A stretch of DNA of 64,000 bases from positions 1,988,823 to 2,052,822 of the forward strand of contig VUYV01000179.1 in the NCBI GenBank assembly GCA_008711295.1, in the 5' to 3' direction. The notes below the pieces were generated by a model. That model was not told the origin of the DNA, did not search any database, and saw nothing but the letters and a program-made list of their open reading frames with translations. The stretch comes from Anarhynchus alexandrinus (taxonomy: Eukaryota > Chordata > Aves > Charadriiformes > Charadriidae). Position numbers and translations under genes: made by a program. Below are positions 49,503 to 63,200 of this stretch, piece after piece. Within the stretch, counting starts at the first letter, position 1; each line of letters opens with the position of its first letter.

Positions 49503-52500
49503 ACTCTAAGGCTTTGCTGCAGTCCTTGCATGCTCGCTCCTCTCATCGGCCCAGGCTGGGGCAGTGCAACGTACATGTGGTTGCAGTGCTGTGGAGGCAG
49601 ACCCCAGTGCAGGTGGTGGCAGGAGGTGCATCTTGCATTCTGCCCTGCCCGCAGCAAGCAGGCAAGGGCTGCCAAGAGCAGCTGTGCTGGGTCACGCTGA
49701 AATCTCGCTGCAGATCCATCCTGCAGTGCAGGAGTAAGACACTGAGCAGCCGTTTTCATCTGTTTTCATATCCCCACTGTGAGTGGTTCTTGGATCCTGC
49801 CCCTCCATCTCCACGGCCAAGAATCGAAAGATGATCTTGGAATAAGGTGCTTGCAGACAGAAAGTCTGGCAGTACCTGTCCTGCCCTTTTCTCCCCCATC
49901 CTCCTTTGCTTTTATGAACCTGTTCCATAAATTGTCTCTGTTGACAAAATCACACTTATGTCAAACACTTGCCCACTTAATTCTTCCACTTGTAGTTTTC
50001 CTTTCCTCTGGGCAGGGTTGTTTCTTAGCAGCTTTAAGTGCAAAGATGCCTATTTGTTAAGTCTTTCCTGGCTTCAGACAGAGGAGTTGAACCTCTTTAA
50101 TATTCCTGTCTTCTGTGAGCTGTCTTCCATGAACTTTCCTTCACTCGCCATCCTACTCCCATTTACTGAAGCCTGCCTTGCTCACAGATTTTGTGGCCAG
50201 GGAGGGACTGGGGTGTTCCTGTTTTGTCACACCAGGCTGCCTGCTGCCCCCAGGGAAAAGGGGAGAGATGTGAAATAAAAGGAGTTGGTGCTTCCATGCT
50301 TGTTGAGAAGTGCCGGCTTTTCAAATACTCCAAGCCTGAAGTCTCTTGCTTGGAGAATAGATGTGATGTGTCTAACGATGCTGACTGCTTCCCACTCAAG
50401 CAGCTCACTGCCTGATCCGAAAGGGATTTATTCCCTCTGAAGTGGGGCTTGTTCAGCTCACTTTAGTTAATGGGCAGCTGAAAAAGCAACACTTTCACTT
50501 TTTCCTAGCAGAAAACATCCTGCAGAGGATTCATTATTAATAATAAGCTGTAAACCTTGTTATCTTTGATAGCCAGGCATGTGCTATTAGCTGAACTCAG
50601 TGGTTTGGTTCTGTCCTATAACCTCCCTTTAACCTTGGTGCCAGCTGTGCCTATTTCAGCATTAATATTTGCACTTAATATTCCCACTTACTGCTTAATA
50701 AGTGGGGGTCAAGCCATGTCTTGTCAAAATTAGGTGTTCTCTGGGGCTCAGGCACAGCAGCGTTGGCTCATTAGTTAATACTTGGTCGAGCAGGGAGGAA
50801 TATCACCCCAGTGTCGAAAGGGAATTAAGGTGTGAAGAGTTTATTAGTTGTTATGTGGCAGAGGTGAGCTGATGTAAGATGTAGGTGTTGTTTCGGAGAG
50901 TTTATTTTTCAGTTTCTTCCTTTCTGCACGTGTTGGACCACATCTGATGAGTGGGTAAGGAAGCTCGGCTTGCTTGCCTTGGCGTAAAACTACTCTCCCC
51001 GGCACAGCACCCTGTCCTGGCTGACGTTTTGGCAGGTTAGCAATGCCAGTTGACCCGCCGTGGCTGATGCAGAGCCTGGCACGGGCAGCTGTGGGAATGC
51101 CTGAGGTGGGGAGAAGGGATCTCTTGCCTTGTAGCAGTGGCCTGTGTGATCATCCAGCTCTGAGGACCCCAAGTAACCCATCGCAGAACTTCTCTCAACT
51201 CTGGCCAGTGCTCCGACCGCCTGACTCTTGCCTCTTGGTAGGCTGAAATGAAAATGTGGAAAACAGATGTGACCTGACGATACTATCTTGTTTAACTATC
51301 TATATCCAGATGTATCCAGCTTGTAGTGCTAATTTCCACTTACAGTTATTCAAGAGCTAAATCCAAGATGCTCAGTGCCTTCGTGTCTGGGAAGAGGAGT
51401 CAAATTAACCTTAATGTTAGTCCTGTGATCCATTACTTTGCTCGATCCATCTCTTGCACCCGGCTAGGGCAAGGCTGTCCATACCCAAACTGTCACATGC
51501 ATCTAAAAATCTCCTTCCTGTAGTGAAGATTTTTCTTCATTAATTGGATGAAAGTATTGAAAAGCAAGAGGAATAAGACTATTTTGAGACTAGTCCACAT
51601 TTCAGGGTAAGTACTTTGCAAGGGTTTTTCATCATGTCCTTTTTTGAAGACAGTATGAATAGCTTTCTCTAAGGGATGCTCTTCCCTCGAGACTGTACAT
51701 GCTTGTCTTAAATTTCATTGGCACGTGACCACTGAGCACTGAAGGACTCGTATGAATTCTTCTAACTCCATTTGAAAAGCAAGCTGTTCTTTCAGCCTCT
51801 TGCAGAATCTGTATGACAGGAGATGCTGTAATCAGGCTGCAGCGGTAATTGCATTTGTAATGTGAAAGACAGAACAGAGTCTAAAATTCTCATCCTCGAC
51901 TGGCTCTGTGGGGACTCAAGGTAGTTAAAAAAAAAACAAAACCAACAAACCCAACCATTGCTTTTGACATTTGAAATTGGTCTGGGCAAAACATTAGGAA
52001 ACAACATACTCTAAGGGGACAAGATGATCTAATACATCTGACTTTAAAGAAACATGCTCCCGTGGAAACTTGTTTCTGTGCCTGTTCCAAAGCACTGGCT
52101 GCTGCCCCAATCTCCTGTGCCCCCCCATAGCATCTCAGCATAGTCAGTGAGTTCCAGTTAAACTTCTCTTCTGCCTTTTATTTTGTGCATGTACCCGAGT
52201 TAACTGCATTCCTAAGTAACCAGTTCTTTGTCAGAAGAAAGGCTTCCAGGATGCTACTGGAAACTTATTGTCTGTTTCTGGAGGAAAACTGCTTGCTTTT
52301 AAGTATTTTGCCCGAGATCTTGACTATTCTAGTGCAGCTGAGGCTTCCTGTGTTGGTTGACCTTTTTGGGATGAAGTTCCAGCCACCCACGAGCACCGTC
52401 TTCATTTAGCTTAAAGAGAGAAGTCTGGAGAACCAATCTGTGCCATAGGATTTCACCATCACTGCTTTGTTGTTCCTTTGTTGCAATGTATGACGATCCT

Positions 52501-55500
52501 CGGTGTAGCAACCGTGACTTACAGAATCCCTGCAGTGTTTAATACTGTTGAATTTTGAGGGGTGTGGAGATGGGAGCTGGGCCAGAGCAAGCTGCAGCGG
52601 TCTGGTGTCCCCAGCGCTGCAGCATGTCACAGCTGGAGTTCAGCAGCTTGGGCTAGGGATGCTTCTGCAGTGGCAGATCCTCACCGGTCCTTCCTCTAGC
52701 CAGGCCCTTATGAAAGTAGCTCTTTAGTACAAAGACAATGAAAGGGGTTTGGCATCCCAGGTGGGTATGAGTTTGTTTGCATTTGAGTTCTTGAGGTTTT
52801 CCTTTAGTAAAGGTTTGGCGTTCCCTGTTTGGCTGACTTGAACGCCACACTGATTTCTTTCTTGTATGTAATCGTAGGTGTGGCATGGACTTTCCCAATA
52901 GGATGTTGCTTATTCACTTCCATTCCTCTTTCCTTGTGCTGCATAAAGAATTTAATAGACTATCTTTTCAGGGTCTGATTCTTGCTGGTTTGTTCAGGAG
53001 CAGGTGCCAACAGGCACTCTAGGCATGCATGAAGTGATACAACAGGAGCTTTTCTGGAATTGACTGTAGCCTCCTTTCTGCCTCTGAAGGATTTAACCTC
53101 CTTGAAAGGTTTCCACTTTTGTGAAATCCACCTGTAGCAATGCAACCTGAAAAAAATGAACCACCAGCTCCAGCAGACTGACTCGTGTTGGTGCTTGGGT
53201 TTTAACCGGGGTGGATGAGTCAGCCTGTCCTCAATTGAGCGTTAGTGCAGTGAAAGCACTAGGACTATCAGCACCGCTTGACCACCGTTTTCCTGTTGTT
53301 CTGGAGGCTGTAGGAACAGCTCTTGCCTCTATCCTGCTGCCTCTTACGAAGCGGGAATTTCCATGGAGAAAGAGAAAAAAGCACTCTGCAAAGTTGCCTC
53401 GGTTTGAGAGGGGCAAGTTTTCTGCTCCTTATGCTTTCTGTTGGCTATCCCCAGCTGCTGAGTCTCAAAACTTCTCACAGATTTAATACCTTAGGAGAAT
53501 TTCTCTTAAAAAAGCTAAATGGGATACAACCATCTTCCCCCTTCTCCTTTTTTCCTGGGGGAGCAGGAATGGTACTTTCTTTATGTAAAGACCTGCCACT
53601 TTTCTGAATTCATACACGTTTTACAATGCACACTGGCTGAAATCCCTACATTATGCTGGCAGCACCTCCTACTGACCTCTTCTCTGTTTCATTTTAAGTC
53701 GCAGAGGTTGCTTTGTCAGGGTGCCACAGGCATTTGATGTGCTTCTCCATCTCCCACATCCTCTTCTTGGCTCTGCTGCTGACTTCCTGTGGAGCGAAGG
53801 AGGCGCTCCCCCTCATTTTTGTTACTCACTTTTTCCTTTTGTTGATGCTTTTAGGGCCAGGTTGCACGTTTGCAAGAGTGACTGGATGCTTCCCTTTGTT
53901 GGGACTCTACTGCATGTGTTTTCTCCACTTACTGTTTCATAAAGGAGGACCAGAAACATGCAGAGATCAAGACCTTGTCTGAACTTGAACTTCTAGTATC
54001 AAGTCTAACTGATGACCTGAGGGAGCTATACCTAGTCACTCCACAAATAAATCTTTATAAATCAGCATTTACACAATAGAACATCACATAAGTTGATTGC
54101 ACAGTCACTTAAAGTGCAATGGAATAAAAAATATTAGCTGTTATGAGGTTAAGGCTTTAAAGGTACATAAGTACCCATCTAGAGGCCATGGAGGACTGGT
54201 GACTACAAAGTGACGGCAAACTCATACCAGACTCTTGTTTAGGCCTTGGGGTACAGCCTTGGTGTATCGGGACCATCCTTTGCATACTGGGCAGTCATAT
54301 TTTTTGTTGTTCATCCCTTCTTCCTAAAAGAAGAATGTGCAATAACGCCATAGAAGAGCACATGTGCCCGTGTGCTGAAAGCACATCTTTGGCATGTCAA
54401 TGTGCGGGAATATCTGTATGGAAACTGACGCTTGTGGAGATGGGAACCATCCTGACTGAAGTCAAAGCAGATGGGACACGCAGACTGAACCAGCCCATCT
54501 AGTTTACGCTTTATTAATTAGACATGTTATCGGAGTCATCTGTATTTTCTTTCCTTTTCTCTTTCCAAACCAGTTCTTCGGCTTCTTTGCCCACAGAGGT
54601 AATAATGAGGAGCGCAGTTTAAATCTTTAAGACTTGCATGGCAATGCTTGTTTGTCGTGGTCTATATTAATGCGGTAAAACCTTCAGGTGAGAACTCAGT
54701 GGAGCTTTGTGAGCTGTGGGTATCATAATTTTTGGAGTTGATGATACTGTCCTGGTAGTACGTCCTCCCCCTGCATGCTGTCAGTGTTTATAAAGACTTC
54801 CACCCCATGTGTTAAGCTATGCTGCTACTTGCTGTAGGATGCTAAAAAACTTAAATGAATTGAAAAGGTGACTGGATAAACTCATGGAAGGAAAGTGCAA
54901 AGATCTCTGGGCAGAAACAGTCCGTGCTGGAGACGGAGAAGTGTTCCGGGGAGAAAATGGTATATGCTGTTGTTCGTCTGATCTTGCTTCCTACACCTGC
55001 AGCTGGTTGCTGTTGGAGGTATTGAATTAAAGGCATCTTAGATGTGATCTGTCTTGCTTATTTGGACAGTCTCAGGCTGTAACTATGCACACTAATTTTT
55101 AAGAGTTTATTGAATATTTTGGAGATTAAAGCACTCAGCTGGGAGCTGAAAATGGAGGTTTCTCCAGGTTTTCCTTTGGACCTCTAGCCACCAGTGGGTT
55201 AATATCTGCATGCTCAATGGCAGGGCCCTTATCTGTACGTGAAGGGTGAAGTGGATTGTAAAACCCCCCATCAAGTGTGGTGTAGGAGATGGCAAAACTT
55301 CTTAAAGCCAACCTGTGCCTGTGTATCCACCTTTTGGACACGGGGGGCTGTTTTACAGCTGCTGTTTGGCGACATAAAGGGGAAGTCTGTGGATTTGCTT
55401 TATGTCTAACACTCTTTCGGGGAAAACACTCATTCACTGAATGAGCTGCAGGATCGGCCCTGCACAAATGAGGGAGAAATGGCTGTTAATGATCAGTTTG

Positions 55501-56823
55501 CCCGCTGACTTGGATATTGCACAGATCCCTTCCCTTACAGCAGGACAAGATGATGACTGTGTCCAGGCTCTTCCCTTGCACATACACCCAGCATATGTTA
55601 TCCTTGAAGTCCTTTTCCCAGGCGTGGCATGCCTTTGTGAATGCACAGCATCTACCGTGTTAATAAGATGCTGGTGTATTATATCACCAAGTTAATTGGG
55701 TCCCTCAGTGCAGGGATATTTCCTGCTGCTGCATCCTCTTTCTAAAGCTATATATCTACCTCGGGTACTTCACGGCTGATGAAGATATGTGATGCTGAGC
55801 TATCTGCCATGCCTGAAGCCAGCAGAGGTTAAATTGCAGATAAACCTTTGGGATTGCTTTCAGGCTTGGTGGGGGTACACATGCTGAGAGCACTACTGGA
55901 GTCATTTTAATTGTGGCATGTTTCTTGTGCTTACTGTAAACAAAGCAGGAGATTGCTGCTTCTCTGGAGCCTGAAAGCCATGCATCACCCTGCAATGGTG
56001 TATCTGTCCTAGAGAGCTACGGGGCGCAGGTGTGTGCTGGTAGAGATCTCAGCTGGTTTGTTTCCAGCTGAGGATGAAATCTCTCTGGGTCTTGTGGTTC
56101 CTCCTTAACTTGTGCCAAACTTAAATTATTTTGTAACATAGTTTGTAGGCTGATTCCTCCTCCTGAAAGCAAGCAGCCCTGTTGCTAGGAGAGGGGGAAA
56201 AAAAACCCTCAGAATACTAATCTTCAGCAGTCCAACACTGTAGATAACATTGAGTCACTGCTGAAAGCCTCAAAGCAAAACAGATGTTCAGTTTCTAGTG
56301 ACTAACTATTAAAGGTACCAGATGAGCAAAGTTTTAGCTAAAGTATTTAATTTGTGGTTGGTAACTGAGACAAAGCATGAGCAAACAAGGTGCAATGCAA
56401 AAATGGGCTTCTTTTCTGTCTTAGAAGTGCCTGCATGTTTTCATGAAAACTATTTTCCATTTTTTTTTCCCTTTTTTTTTAAATAGGTCTTTCCGGCTTG
56501 ACTCATTCTTACTGTAATTGTAACCTTTAGTTCTGGATGGGAAGGCAATTATTTTGCAAGGCATGAGACCAGTGGTAGGGTGAGTGGGCTTTTGTTGCTG
56601 CCTCTGTCATCTCACTGTTTGACAAGTCACTTCTCTAAGAGTGTCTTGTGTCTGTGGAGTTAAAGATAAGTATACTTATTTTCAAAAATAAGGAAATTGG
56701 ACTTAATGTGCATCTGCTTAGCCTTACTTTTGAATTCATGAGTGAGTAGAAAACTTTGAATCTGAAGTGACTGTCATAGAGCTGTTAGCTTTGACTAAGA
56801 GGCAATTTTTGAAGACCTATGTT

Positions 56824-56851
56824 CTTAAAAAAAATAAAAAATAAAAAATAT
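56824..56851. repeat. A-rich simple repeat
   Basis: AAAAAAAATAAAAAATAAAAAATA, an (AAAAAAT)n-like run. No adjoining retrocopy is recognised. Confidence 0.8.
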
Positions 56852-58147
56852 CAGAACTGTGATCCCAGGAACCTGGGCTTTTCAGGCAGCCAACACAGGA
56901 AGCTTCTTGAGATGCTTCTGGTCTAAGTGTTAGGTTCCCATTCCTTTGATCATTGGCGAGAAACCTGCAGCACTGTCTGGCTGTTTGAAGCAAAAGTGCT
57001 GCGTCCCTCCATGCCACTCAAACCTGAGCACCTGTGCAGAGGAGCACATGATTTATTGGTGGAACATAAAAGGGGAGGAGTTGTGTCCTCATCCTTCTTC
57101 TGAGCAGCACATGCAGTGTGAGTGCTTGTGAGTTTCTCAAGTCAAATGAATATCTAATGTAAAACACAAAAAGTCCTGAGAAAGAGGACCATGGCCAGAA
57201 CTTCCTTCCTAGCTAAGGCAATTAATCACTACGCTATATACTTTCTGGTATAGTGACTTGCATATTTGGCTGCTTAGCATTGTAGCATCATCAGGGAAGG
57301 ACAGGAAAGACCATGAGCTGACGAGGCTGCTCTCCCTGGTATGTGGAAAGTGGATTTGAACTGCTGAGCCCAAGTGGGAGCTGAAGCCAAGGCCCCATCA
57401 CGCTGGTCTTGCAGGATATATCTTTTCTTATTGGCAAGTTCTAGATGGTTTCTATTAAGAAAAAGGCTTTTTGGATCTCTTTTGAGGGTGCCTCCCTTTG
57501 TAGGCTTTCTCAGGAGCCTGTATGCTGAGCACTTAATTTCCATCCCACTTAAGGGAAGAGGGGCAGAGACCAAAGCTTGTTGGTGCCTTATTTCACTTAA
57601 TTCTTGCATTTAATTGTTCTTGATTGGGCTTTTAAGAGTGTCTCTGCCAAAATCAAAAAGCTAAAAATTAAAATAATTGTTGTGATGGAAGCAATCAAAG
57701 AGGCCATTGAGTTCCCAGTCTGTGTGCAGTGGAGGAAAGGAGCAGGCTGGGTTTGATCTGATCTCCTGAGACACACTGGGCTACAAGAATTTTGTCTCCT
57801 GCTTCTCCCTCCATGAGTGATCCATTTGTACTGGAAGTAAATGGCAATTTCTTGCAGTGGGGATAAGTTTCACTACTGGAGAAAATGATGTATATTTATC
57901 ATCCATATAGCTGATGCTCTCTGTGCCTTTTTTACTTGTTGTTCATCTAAACTGAAGTCTTTGATTATGAGCTTGCCTGTATGATAACAGATTTTGTAAA
58001 GACCTACAAGTATTTTTCTTTCTTGCATGGGCTATTTCCCTGCAATTTCTATCACTGCAATGATCAAGCAGTATCCCTCAAGAAGACTGAACAGATAAAC
58101 GTGAGATTCTCCAGCTTTTTTGAGTGAAAACAGTAAGTACAGGTAGG

Positions 58148-58536
58148 AGATGGAGCAGCTTATCCTGGAAACCATTTCCAGGCACTTGATGGATGAGAAA
58201 ATCATCAGGAGTGGTCAGCATGGGTTCACAAAGGGGAAGTCCTGCTTGCCCAACTTGAGAAATTTCTATGATGAAGTGACTGGCCTGGAAGATGAGGGGA
58301 TAGCAGTTGATATTGTCTACCTGGACTTCAGTAAGGCCTTAGACCTTTGGCATCCATATGATCCTCGTAGAGAAGCTTTTGATGTATGGACTGGATGAGC
58401 AGACAGTGAGGTGGATGGAAAACGGGCTGAATGATTGGGCCCACAGGGTGGTGACCAGTGGCACGGAGCCTGCTTAGGAGGCCACTAACAAGTACTGTAT
58501 CCCAGGGGTCAATACTGGGTCCAATCCTGTTTAACA
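58148..58536 (+). mobile_element. Older CR1 LINE, left part (reverse transcriptase), split by a nested CR1
   Basis: The translation contains HLMDEKIIRSGQHGFTKGKS and VYLDFSKALD, the finger/palm motifs of CR1 reverse transcriptase. The frame then decays with stops and shifts. The segment ends …GGGTCCAATCCTGTTTAACA at 58536. The expected continuation, TCTTCATTAATGATCTGG, resumes at 59363 after the inserted element. Confidence 0.93.
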
Positions 58537-59360
58537 TAGAATCATAGAATGGTTTAGGTTGGAAGGGACCTTGAAGATCATCGAGTTCCAACCCCCCTGA
58601 CATAGGCAGGGACACCTCCCACTAGACCAGGTTGCCCAAGGCCACATCCAGCCTGGCCTTAAACACCTCAAGGGATGGGGCCTCAACAACCTCTCTGGGC
58701 AACCTGTTCCAATGCCTTACCACCCTCAAAGTGAAAAATTTCTTCCTAGTGTTTAATCTAAACCTGCCCTCTTCCAGTTTGAAGCCATTCCCCCTCATCC
58801 TATCACTACATGCCCTAGTAAGTCCTTCCCCAGCTCTCCTGCAGGCCCCCTTTAGGTACTGAAAGGCCGCAATAAGATCTCCCCGGAGCCTTCTCTTCTT
58901 CAGGTTAAACAGCCCCAAGTCTCTCAGCCTCTCCTCATAGGAGAGGTGCTCCAGCCCTCGGATCATCCTCGTGGCCCTCCTCTGGACACGCTCCAGCAGG
59001 TCCATGTCCTTCTTATGTTGGGGACTCCAGAGCTGGATGCAGTACTCCAGGTGGGGTCTCATGAGAGTGGAGTAGAGGGGCAGAATCACCTCCTTTGACC
59101 TGCTGGCCACACTTCTTTTGATGCAGCCCAGGATGGGGTTGGCCTTCTGGGCTGCGATCGCACATTGCTGGCTCATGTTCAGCTTCTCGTCGATCAGCAC
59201 ACCCAGGTCCTTCTCCTCAGTGCTGCTCTCCAGCCATTCCCCGCCCAGCCTGTATTTGTGCTTGGGATTGCCCCAACCCAGATGTAGGACCTTGCACTTG
59301 GCCTTGTTGAACTGCATGATGTTGGCTTGGGCTGTCATCCCTCCCCTCCAGCGTGTCTAC
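58537..59360 (-). mobile_element. Younger CR1 LINE nested in the older one, opposite orientation
   Basis: The minus strand carries an open 238-codon frame (59338-58622) for the CR1 ORF2 C-terminus: [58 protein letters not shown], and a natural end …[11 protein letters not shown] plus stop. A CR1 3'UTR follows with the terminal repeat (TAGAATCATAGAATGG on +). It is 5' truncated within the reverse transcriptase. The intact frame and clean tail contrast with the broken host CR1. Confidence 0.94.
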
Positions 59361-60285
59361 CATCTTCATTAATGATCTGGATGATGGGGCAGAGTGCAAC
59401 CTCAGCAAGCTTTCTGATGACACCAAACTGGTGTTCGGCTGAGAAGAGTGGCTGATACTCCAGAAGGTCATGCTGCCATCCAGAGGGACCTCACCAGGCT
59501 GGAGAAATGGGCCAACGGGAACCTCATGATGTTCAACAAGAAGTGCAAAGTCCTGCCCCTGGGCAGAAACAACCGCAGGCACCAGTATGTGCTGGGGGCC
59601 ACCCAGCTGGAAAGCAAGAAAAGGACTTGGGGGTCCTGGTGGACACCAAGTTGACCATGAGTCAGCATTGGGCCCTTGCAGCAAAGGCAGACAGCCAATG
59701 GTGTCCTGGGCTGCATTAGACAAAGCATTGCCAGCAGGTCAAGGGAGGTGATCCTTCCCCTCTACTCAGCACTGGTGAGGCCACACCTGGAGCACTGTGT
59801 CCAGCACTGGGCTCCCCAGTACAAGAGAGACATGGACAGACTGGAGAGAGTCCAGTAAAGGGCCACAAAAATGATAAAGGGACTGGAGCATCTCTGCTCT
59901 GAGGAAAGGCTGAGAGAGTTGGGACTGTTCAGCCTGGAGAAGAGAAAGCTCTGGGGGGGTCTTGTCAATGCCTATAAATACCTGAAGGGAGGGTGCAAAG
60001 AGGATGGAGTCAGGCTCTTTCCAGACAGGACCAGAGGCGATAGGCACAAACTGAGACACAGGAGGGTCCCCCTGAACATCAGGAAACACTTTTTGACTGC
60101 GAGGCTGACTGAGCATCGGAACAGGTTACCCAGGGAGGTTGTGCGGTCTCCATCCTTGATCTTCAAAATCTGTCTGCACACAGTCCTGAGCAACCAGCTC
60201 TGGGTGGCCCTGGTTGAGCAGGGGGGTTGGACCAGATGACCTTCAGAGGTCCCTTCCAACCTCAACCACTCTGCAATTCTGAGAC
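59361..60285 (+). mobile_element. Older CR1 LINE, right part (end of ORF2 and 3' UTR)
   Basis: Continues the reverse transcriptase with [24 protein letters not shown] sequence, then [38 protein letters not shown], and LGLFSLEKRKLWGGLVNAYK. There is at least one frameshift near 59640 and a stop after RLERVQ (59858). It ends with the CR1 3' region TTGGACCAGATGACC … CAACCACTCTGCAATTCTGAGA at about 60285. Confidence 0.93.
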
Positions 60286-63200
60286 AGGGAGGTTGAAGTC
60301 CTCAGGAGATACAGGGATGGGCTGAGCCCTCTGTAGGGGTATGACTATGTATATAAATGCAGCTAGATTTTGAATCATATAGCACTATTTGATCACATCT
60401 TGTTTGTTGTATGCTGTGCTGTATAAATGTAAAATGGCTTTATAATTCTTCTCTTGCTGTTTTGGATTAATTTGTATCTTTATGCTGTGTGTTTTATTTT
60501 GCTTGCTTCCTCTTGTCACCTTCCCAGATGTCTCCTCCGAGCAAACTTCCGTGACTCTTATTGTTCTGCTTGTTTTCATTCTCCTTCTTGGGTAAATGTA
60601 TTATTTTTTTTCGAAGTGTGGTTTCCTAGACCTCTGCGAAATGCTCTTTTCCTGCTGCATTTTGAAGTATTAGTTGCAAAAGAAAGGGGAGGGAGTTCTA
60701 ATTCAGGTGCATTTCTTCCTTTATCTATTTTGCTTTTTAAAAGTGACTAAAGCCACAAATAAATAATGCTAGTTTTTGCTGCCATCTGTGAATGCAGGAC
60801 CAAGCTGTTTCAGAGTGGCATTTTTAGTGCTTTCTTTATCTGTTAAGGCAGGGAAGAAAAAAAGCTGTTCGCATTAGCAGCAATAACCTATCTCCCACAA
60901 ATTGTAGTCTGTGCTCCCATCTACCACTAAAACCCAAAGCAAACAAAGATTCGTGCAAAGACAGGAAGTGTTTTGGGTGTAATTGCCGGTAGATCTTTGC
61001 TTTCACGATTTTTGGTTTCACCCAAAAGGCAGCTGAGGAGTGCTGCGGTTCACTTGGGTGGATTTATTATGAGTTCTTGCTGTGCTCTAATTTGACGTTT
61101 TTGGCAGCTCTGTGAGTTTTAAAACATCCTCTGCAAGACTCTCCTGGCCACGCTAAATGAAAATGTCCCATGGAGGGGAGGGAAGGGGCTGGTGTGCGGC
61201 AGCACGGGTGAGCTACGCTCTGACGACAGCCCTGCCTCCAGGCTCCTTTTTTCTGGCCTCAAGCCTCAGTTTTCATAATGCTGCCCTGATCCCCCGCCTT
61301 CTGCATGGATTGGAGTTAGAGGACCCTCCAGTTCGACCAGATTGAACGGGGGAGCAGGTCTCTCCCATTATCTGAGCCAAGAGGTGGTGGTGGTGTTGGT
61401 GGAGTCAGTTGGCCTCCGCTTTATCAGAAGCCCTCGCCTGTATCAGGACCTGGGTTTGGGGCTACTTTGGAGGCTGAAAAAAAATCAAACCTTGAATATA
61501 GTCCAGAAAAACATGGAACAGGTCTGGCTGCTGGAGCCCATCTGCTGAATAGCTAGATGGTGCCACAGTGCAACCCCGTGTCAGGGGTGTGATCTTCCTG
61601 TGAAGTCCTTGTGGCTTTTTCTGGTGTGTTTATCTCTTTTTCATGTGAGTTTACCAAACCATAATTGGACTGTGATTTAGCATCAGGTCTTTTGGGAAGC
61701 TTCTCACAGCTATGTGTAACAGCATAATAAAAACGTAACTGCTTAGCTTTAACGTGTCAAAATGACTCATTTAAAATATCATATTGGAGACATGAGGGTC
61801 TAGAATATAAGTAAGATTTGCATGGGAAGGGAATATTGAGTAATGGACCCACAGCTATAATTTGGTGGGGGGGAGGGGGCGGAATATATCTTCCATTTCA
61901 GATGTGAAGAAGTGGCTTATTTGCCTGAAAAATTATTTTTCTCCCCTGTGCACTGAATCGGTTGGTCTGGCAGAAGTTAGCACTTGCCTGGGTAGATGCA
62001 TGTGAAGAATTCAGCTACTTGGAAATCTTGTGCGTTGTGCAAGTTGTGCGAGATATAAATTGCTTAAGTATTGATCCTGTTTCCATAATTATTTTAAAAT
62101 AAAGCTTCATCTAAAAAGCTTCAGCATTTCTGGTCTCATAGTCTCCTACAGCATTTCATGAAGCCTGCAGGTATTTTTCCCCCGTACCCGTCTGTAAGTA
62201 AATGATACTTCTCTCAGCTTCCTCCACATATTCTCTGCTATGTGTAATATTCCTATTACAGATAACTGCTTTACTGAATCCTAAAGGCAGATGCCACCTG
62301 CATTTTATATTACATGGAAGATGAGGTGCTTGGTGCTTAGTCCTGCCCTTTTAAGAGCAAGAAATTGAGATAGAAGCAAGGAAAATGTCCGTGTCCCTAT
62401 AGCTAACCCCCCTTTCTTGTTTCAACATAGAGCAGCCGTGTACATCTCCTCCCGACCCACAGGAGGCCAGGAAAGTGGCAGACAGACATGCAAAGATTAT
62501 ATTTGATCAGGCTTTGAAATGGGCTGTAAATAAAGCCCTTGGTGTTTACTGGGCCATTAAACATTTATTAGCCTCTATCCCAGTGTGTTGCTAGCACTGT
62601 AAATAACAGCTGTGATTAAAACAAAGAGTGGGGTCAGCAGTTGCCTTTTGCACTGATGTTTGTAAATGAAGAAGGTCATGTAATTTTAAAAGCCTGGTTG
62701 GGTGAAGCATCTGCCCAGGTGCCTTGGAGAGAAGGGGCAGACGAGCTGGCAGACTGGAGCTTCTCCTTATCATGAGGAAATCCTGAAATCTTAGGAAGTG
62801 GGAGAATTCTAACAACAATGAAAAAAGATTAGGGCCTGAGTTAGGAGTTAATTTATCCCTGCCCTTCCGAACAAAAATACTTAATGCCCTCAGATCAGAA
62901 TGGCTTTCGGATCTGGATTTAATTAGGTTGAAGGAGGGTTCATGCCTCTCCCCCGCCACTGCCCCAAATAACCCCTGGGCCACCTCCATGCTCAGCCACG
63001 CATGCCGGGCTTGCCGAGGCCATGGGTTTTGCTTGTCGGCATTTCCATCATCGGACTTTTATTTCCCTTTCACCCCCTCCCCAAGCTTTAATAGGGAGAG
63101 GAGAAGTGTCGCCGCAGGGCTGAGACTTGGCTCGTGGGGTCTTAGCTGCGGCACCTGGTCGGATGATAGGGTTTTTGAAAGGAGGAATATGAAGGGATTA

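Noticed and set aside
58632..59372. + strand frames 58632-58862 and 59118-59372
   Set aside because: Antisense to the nested CR1 coding frame; not separate genes.
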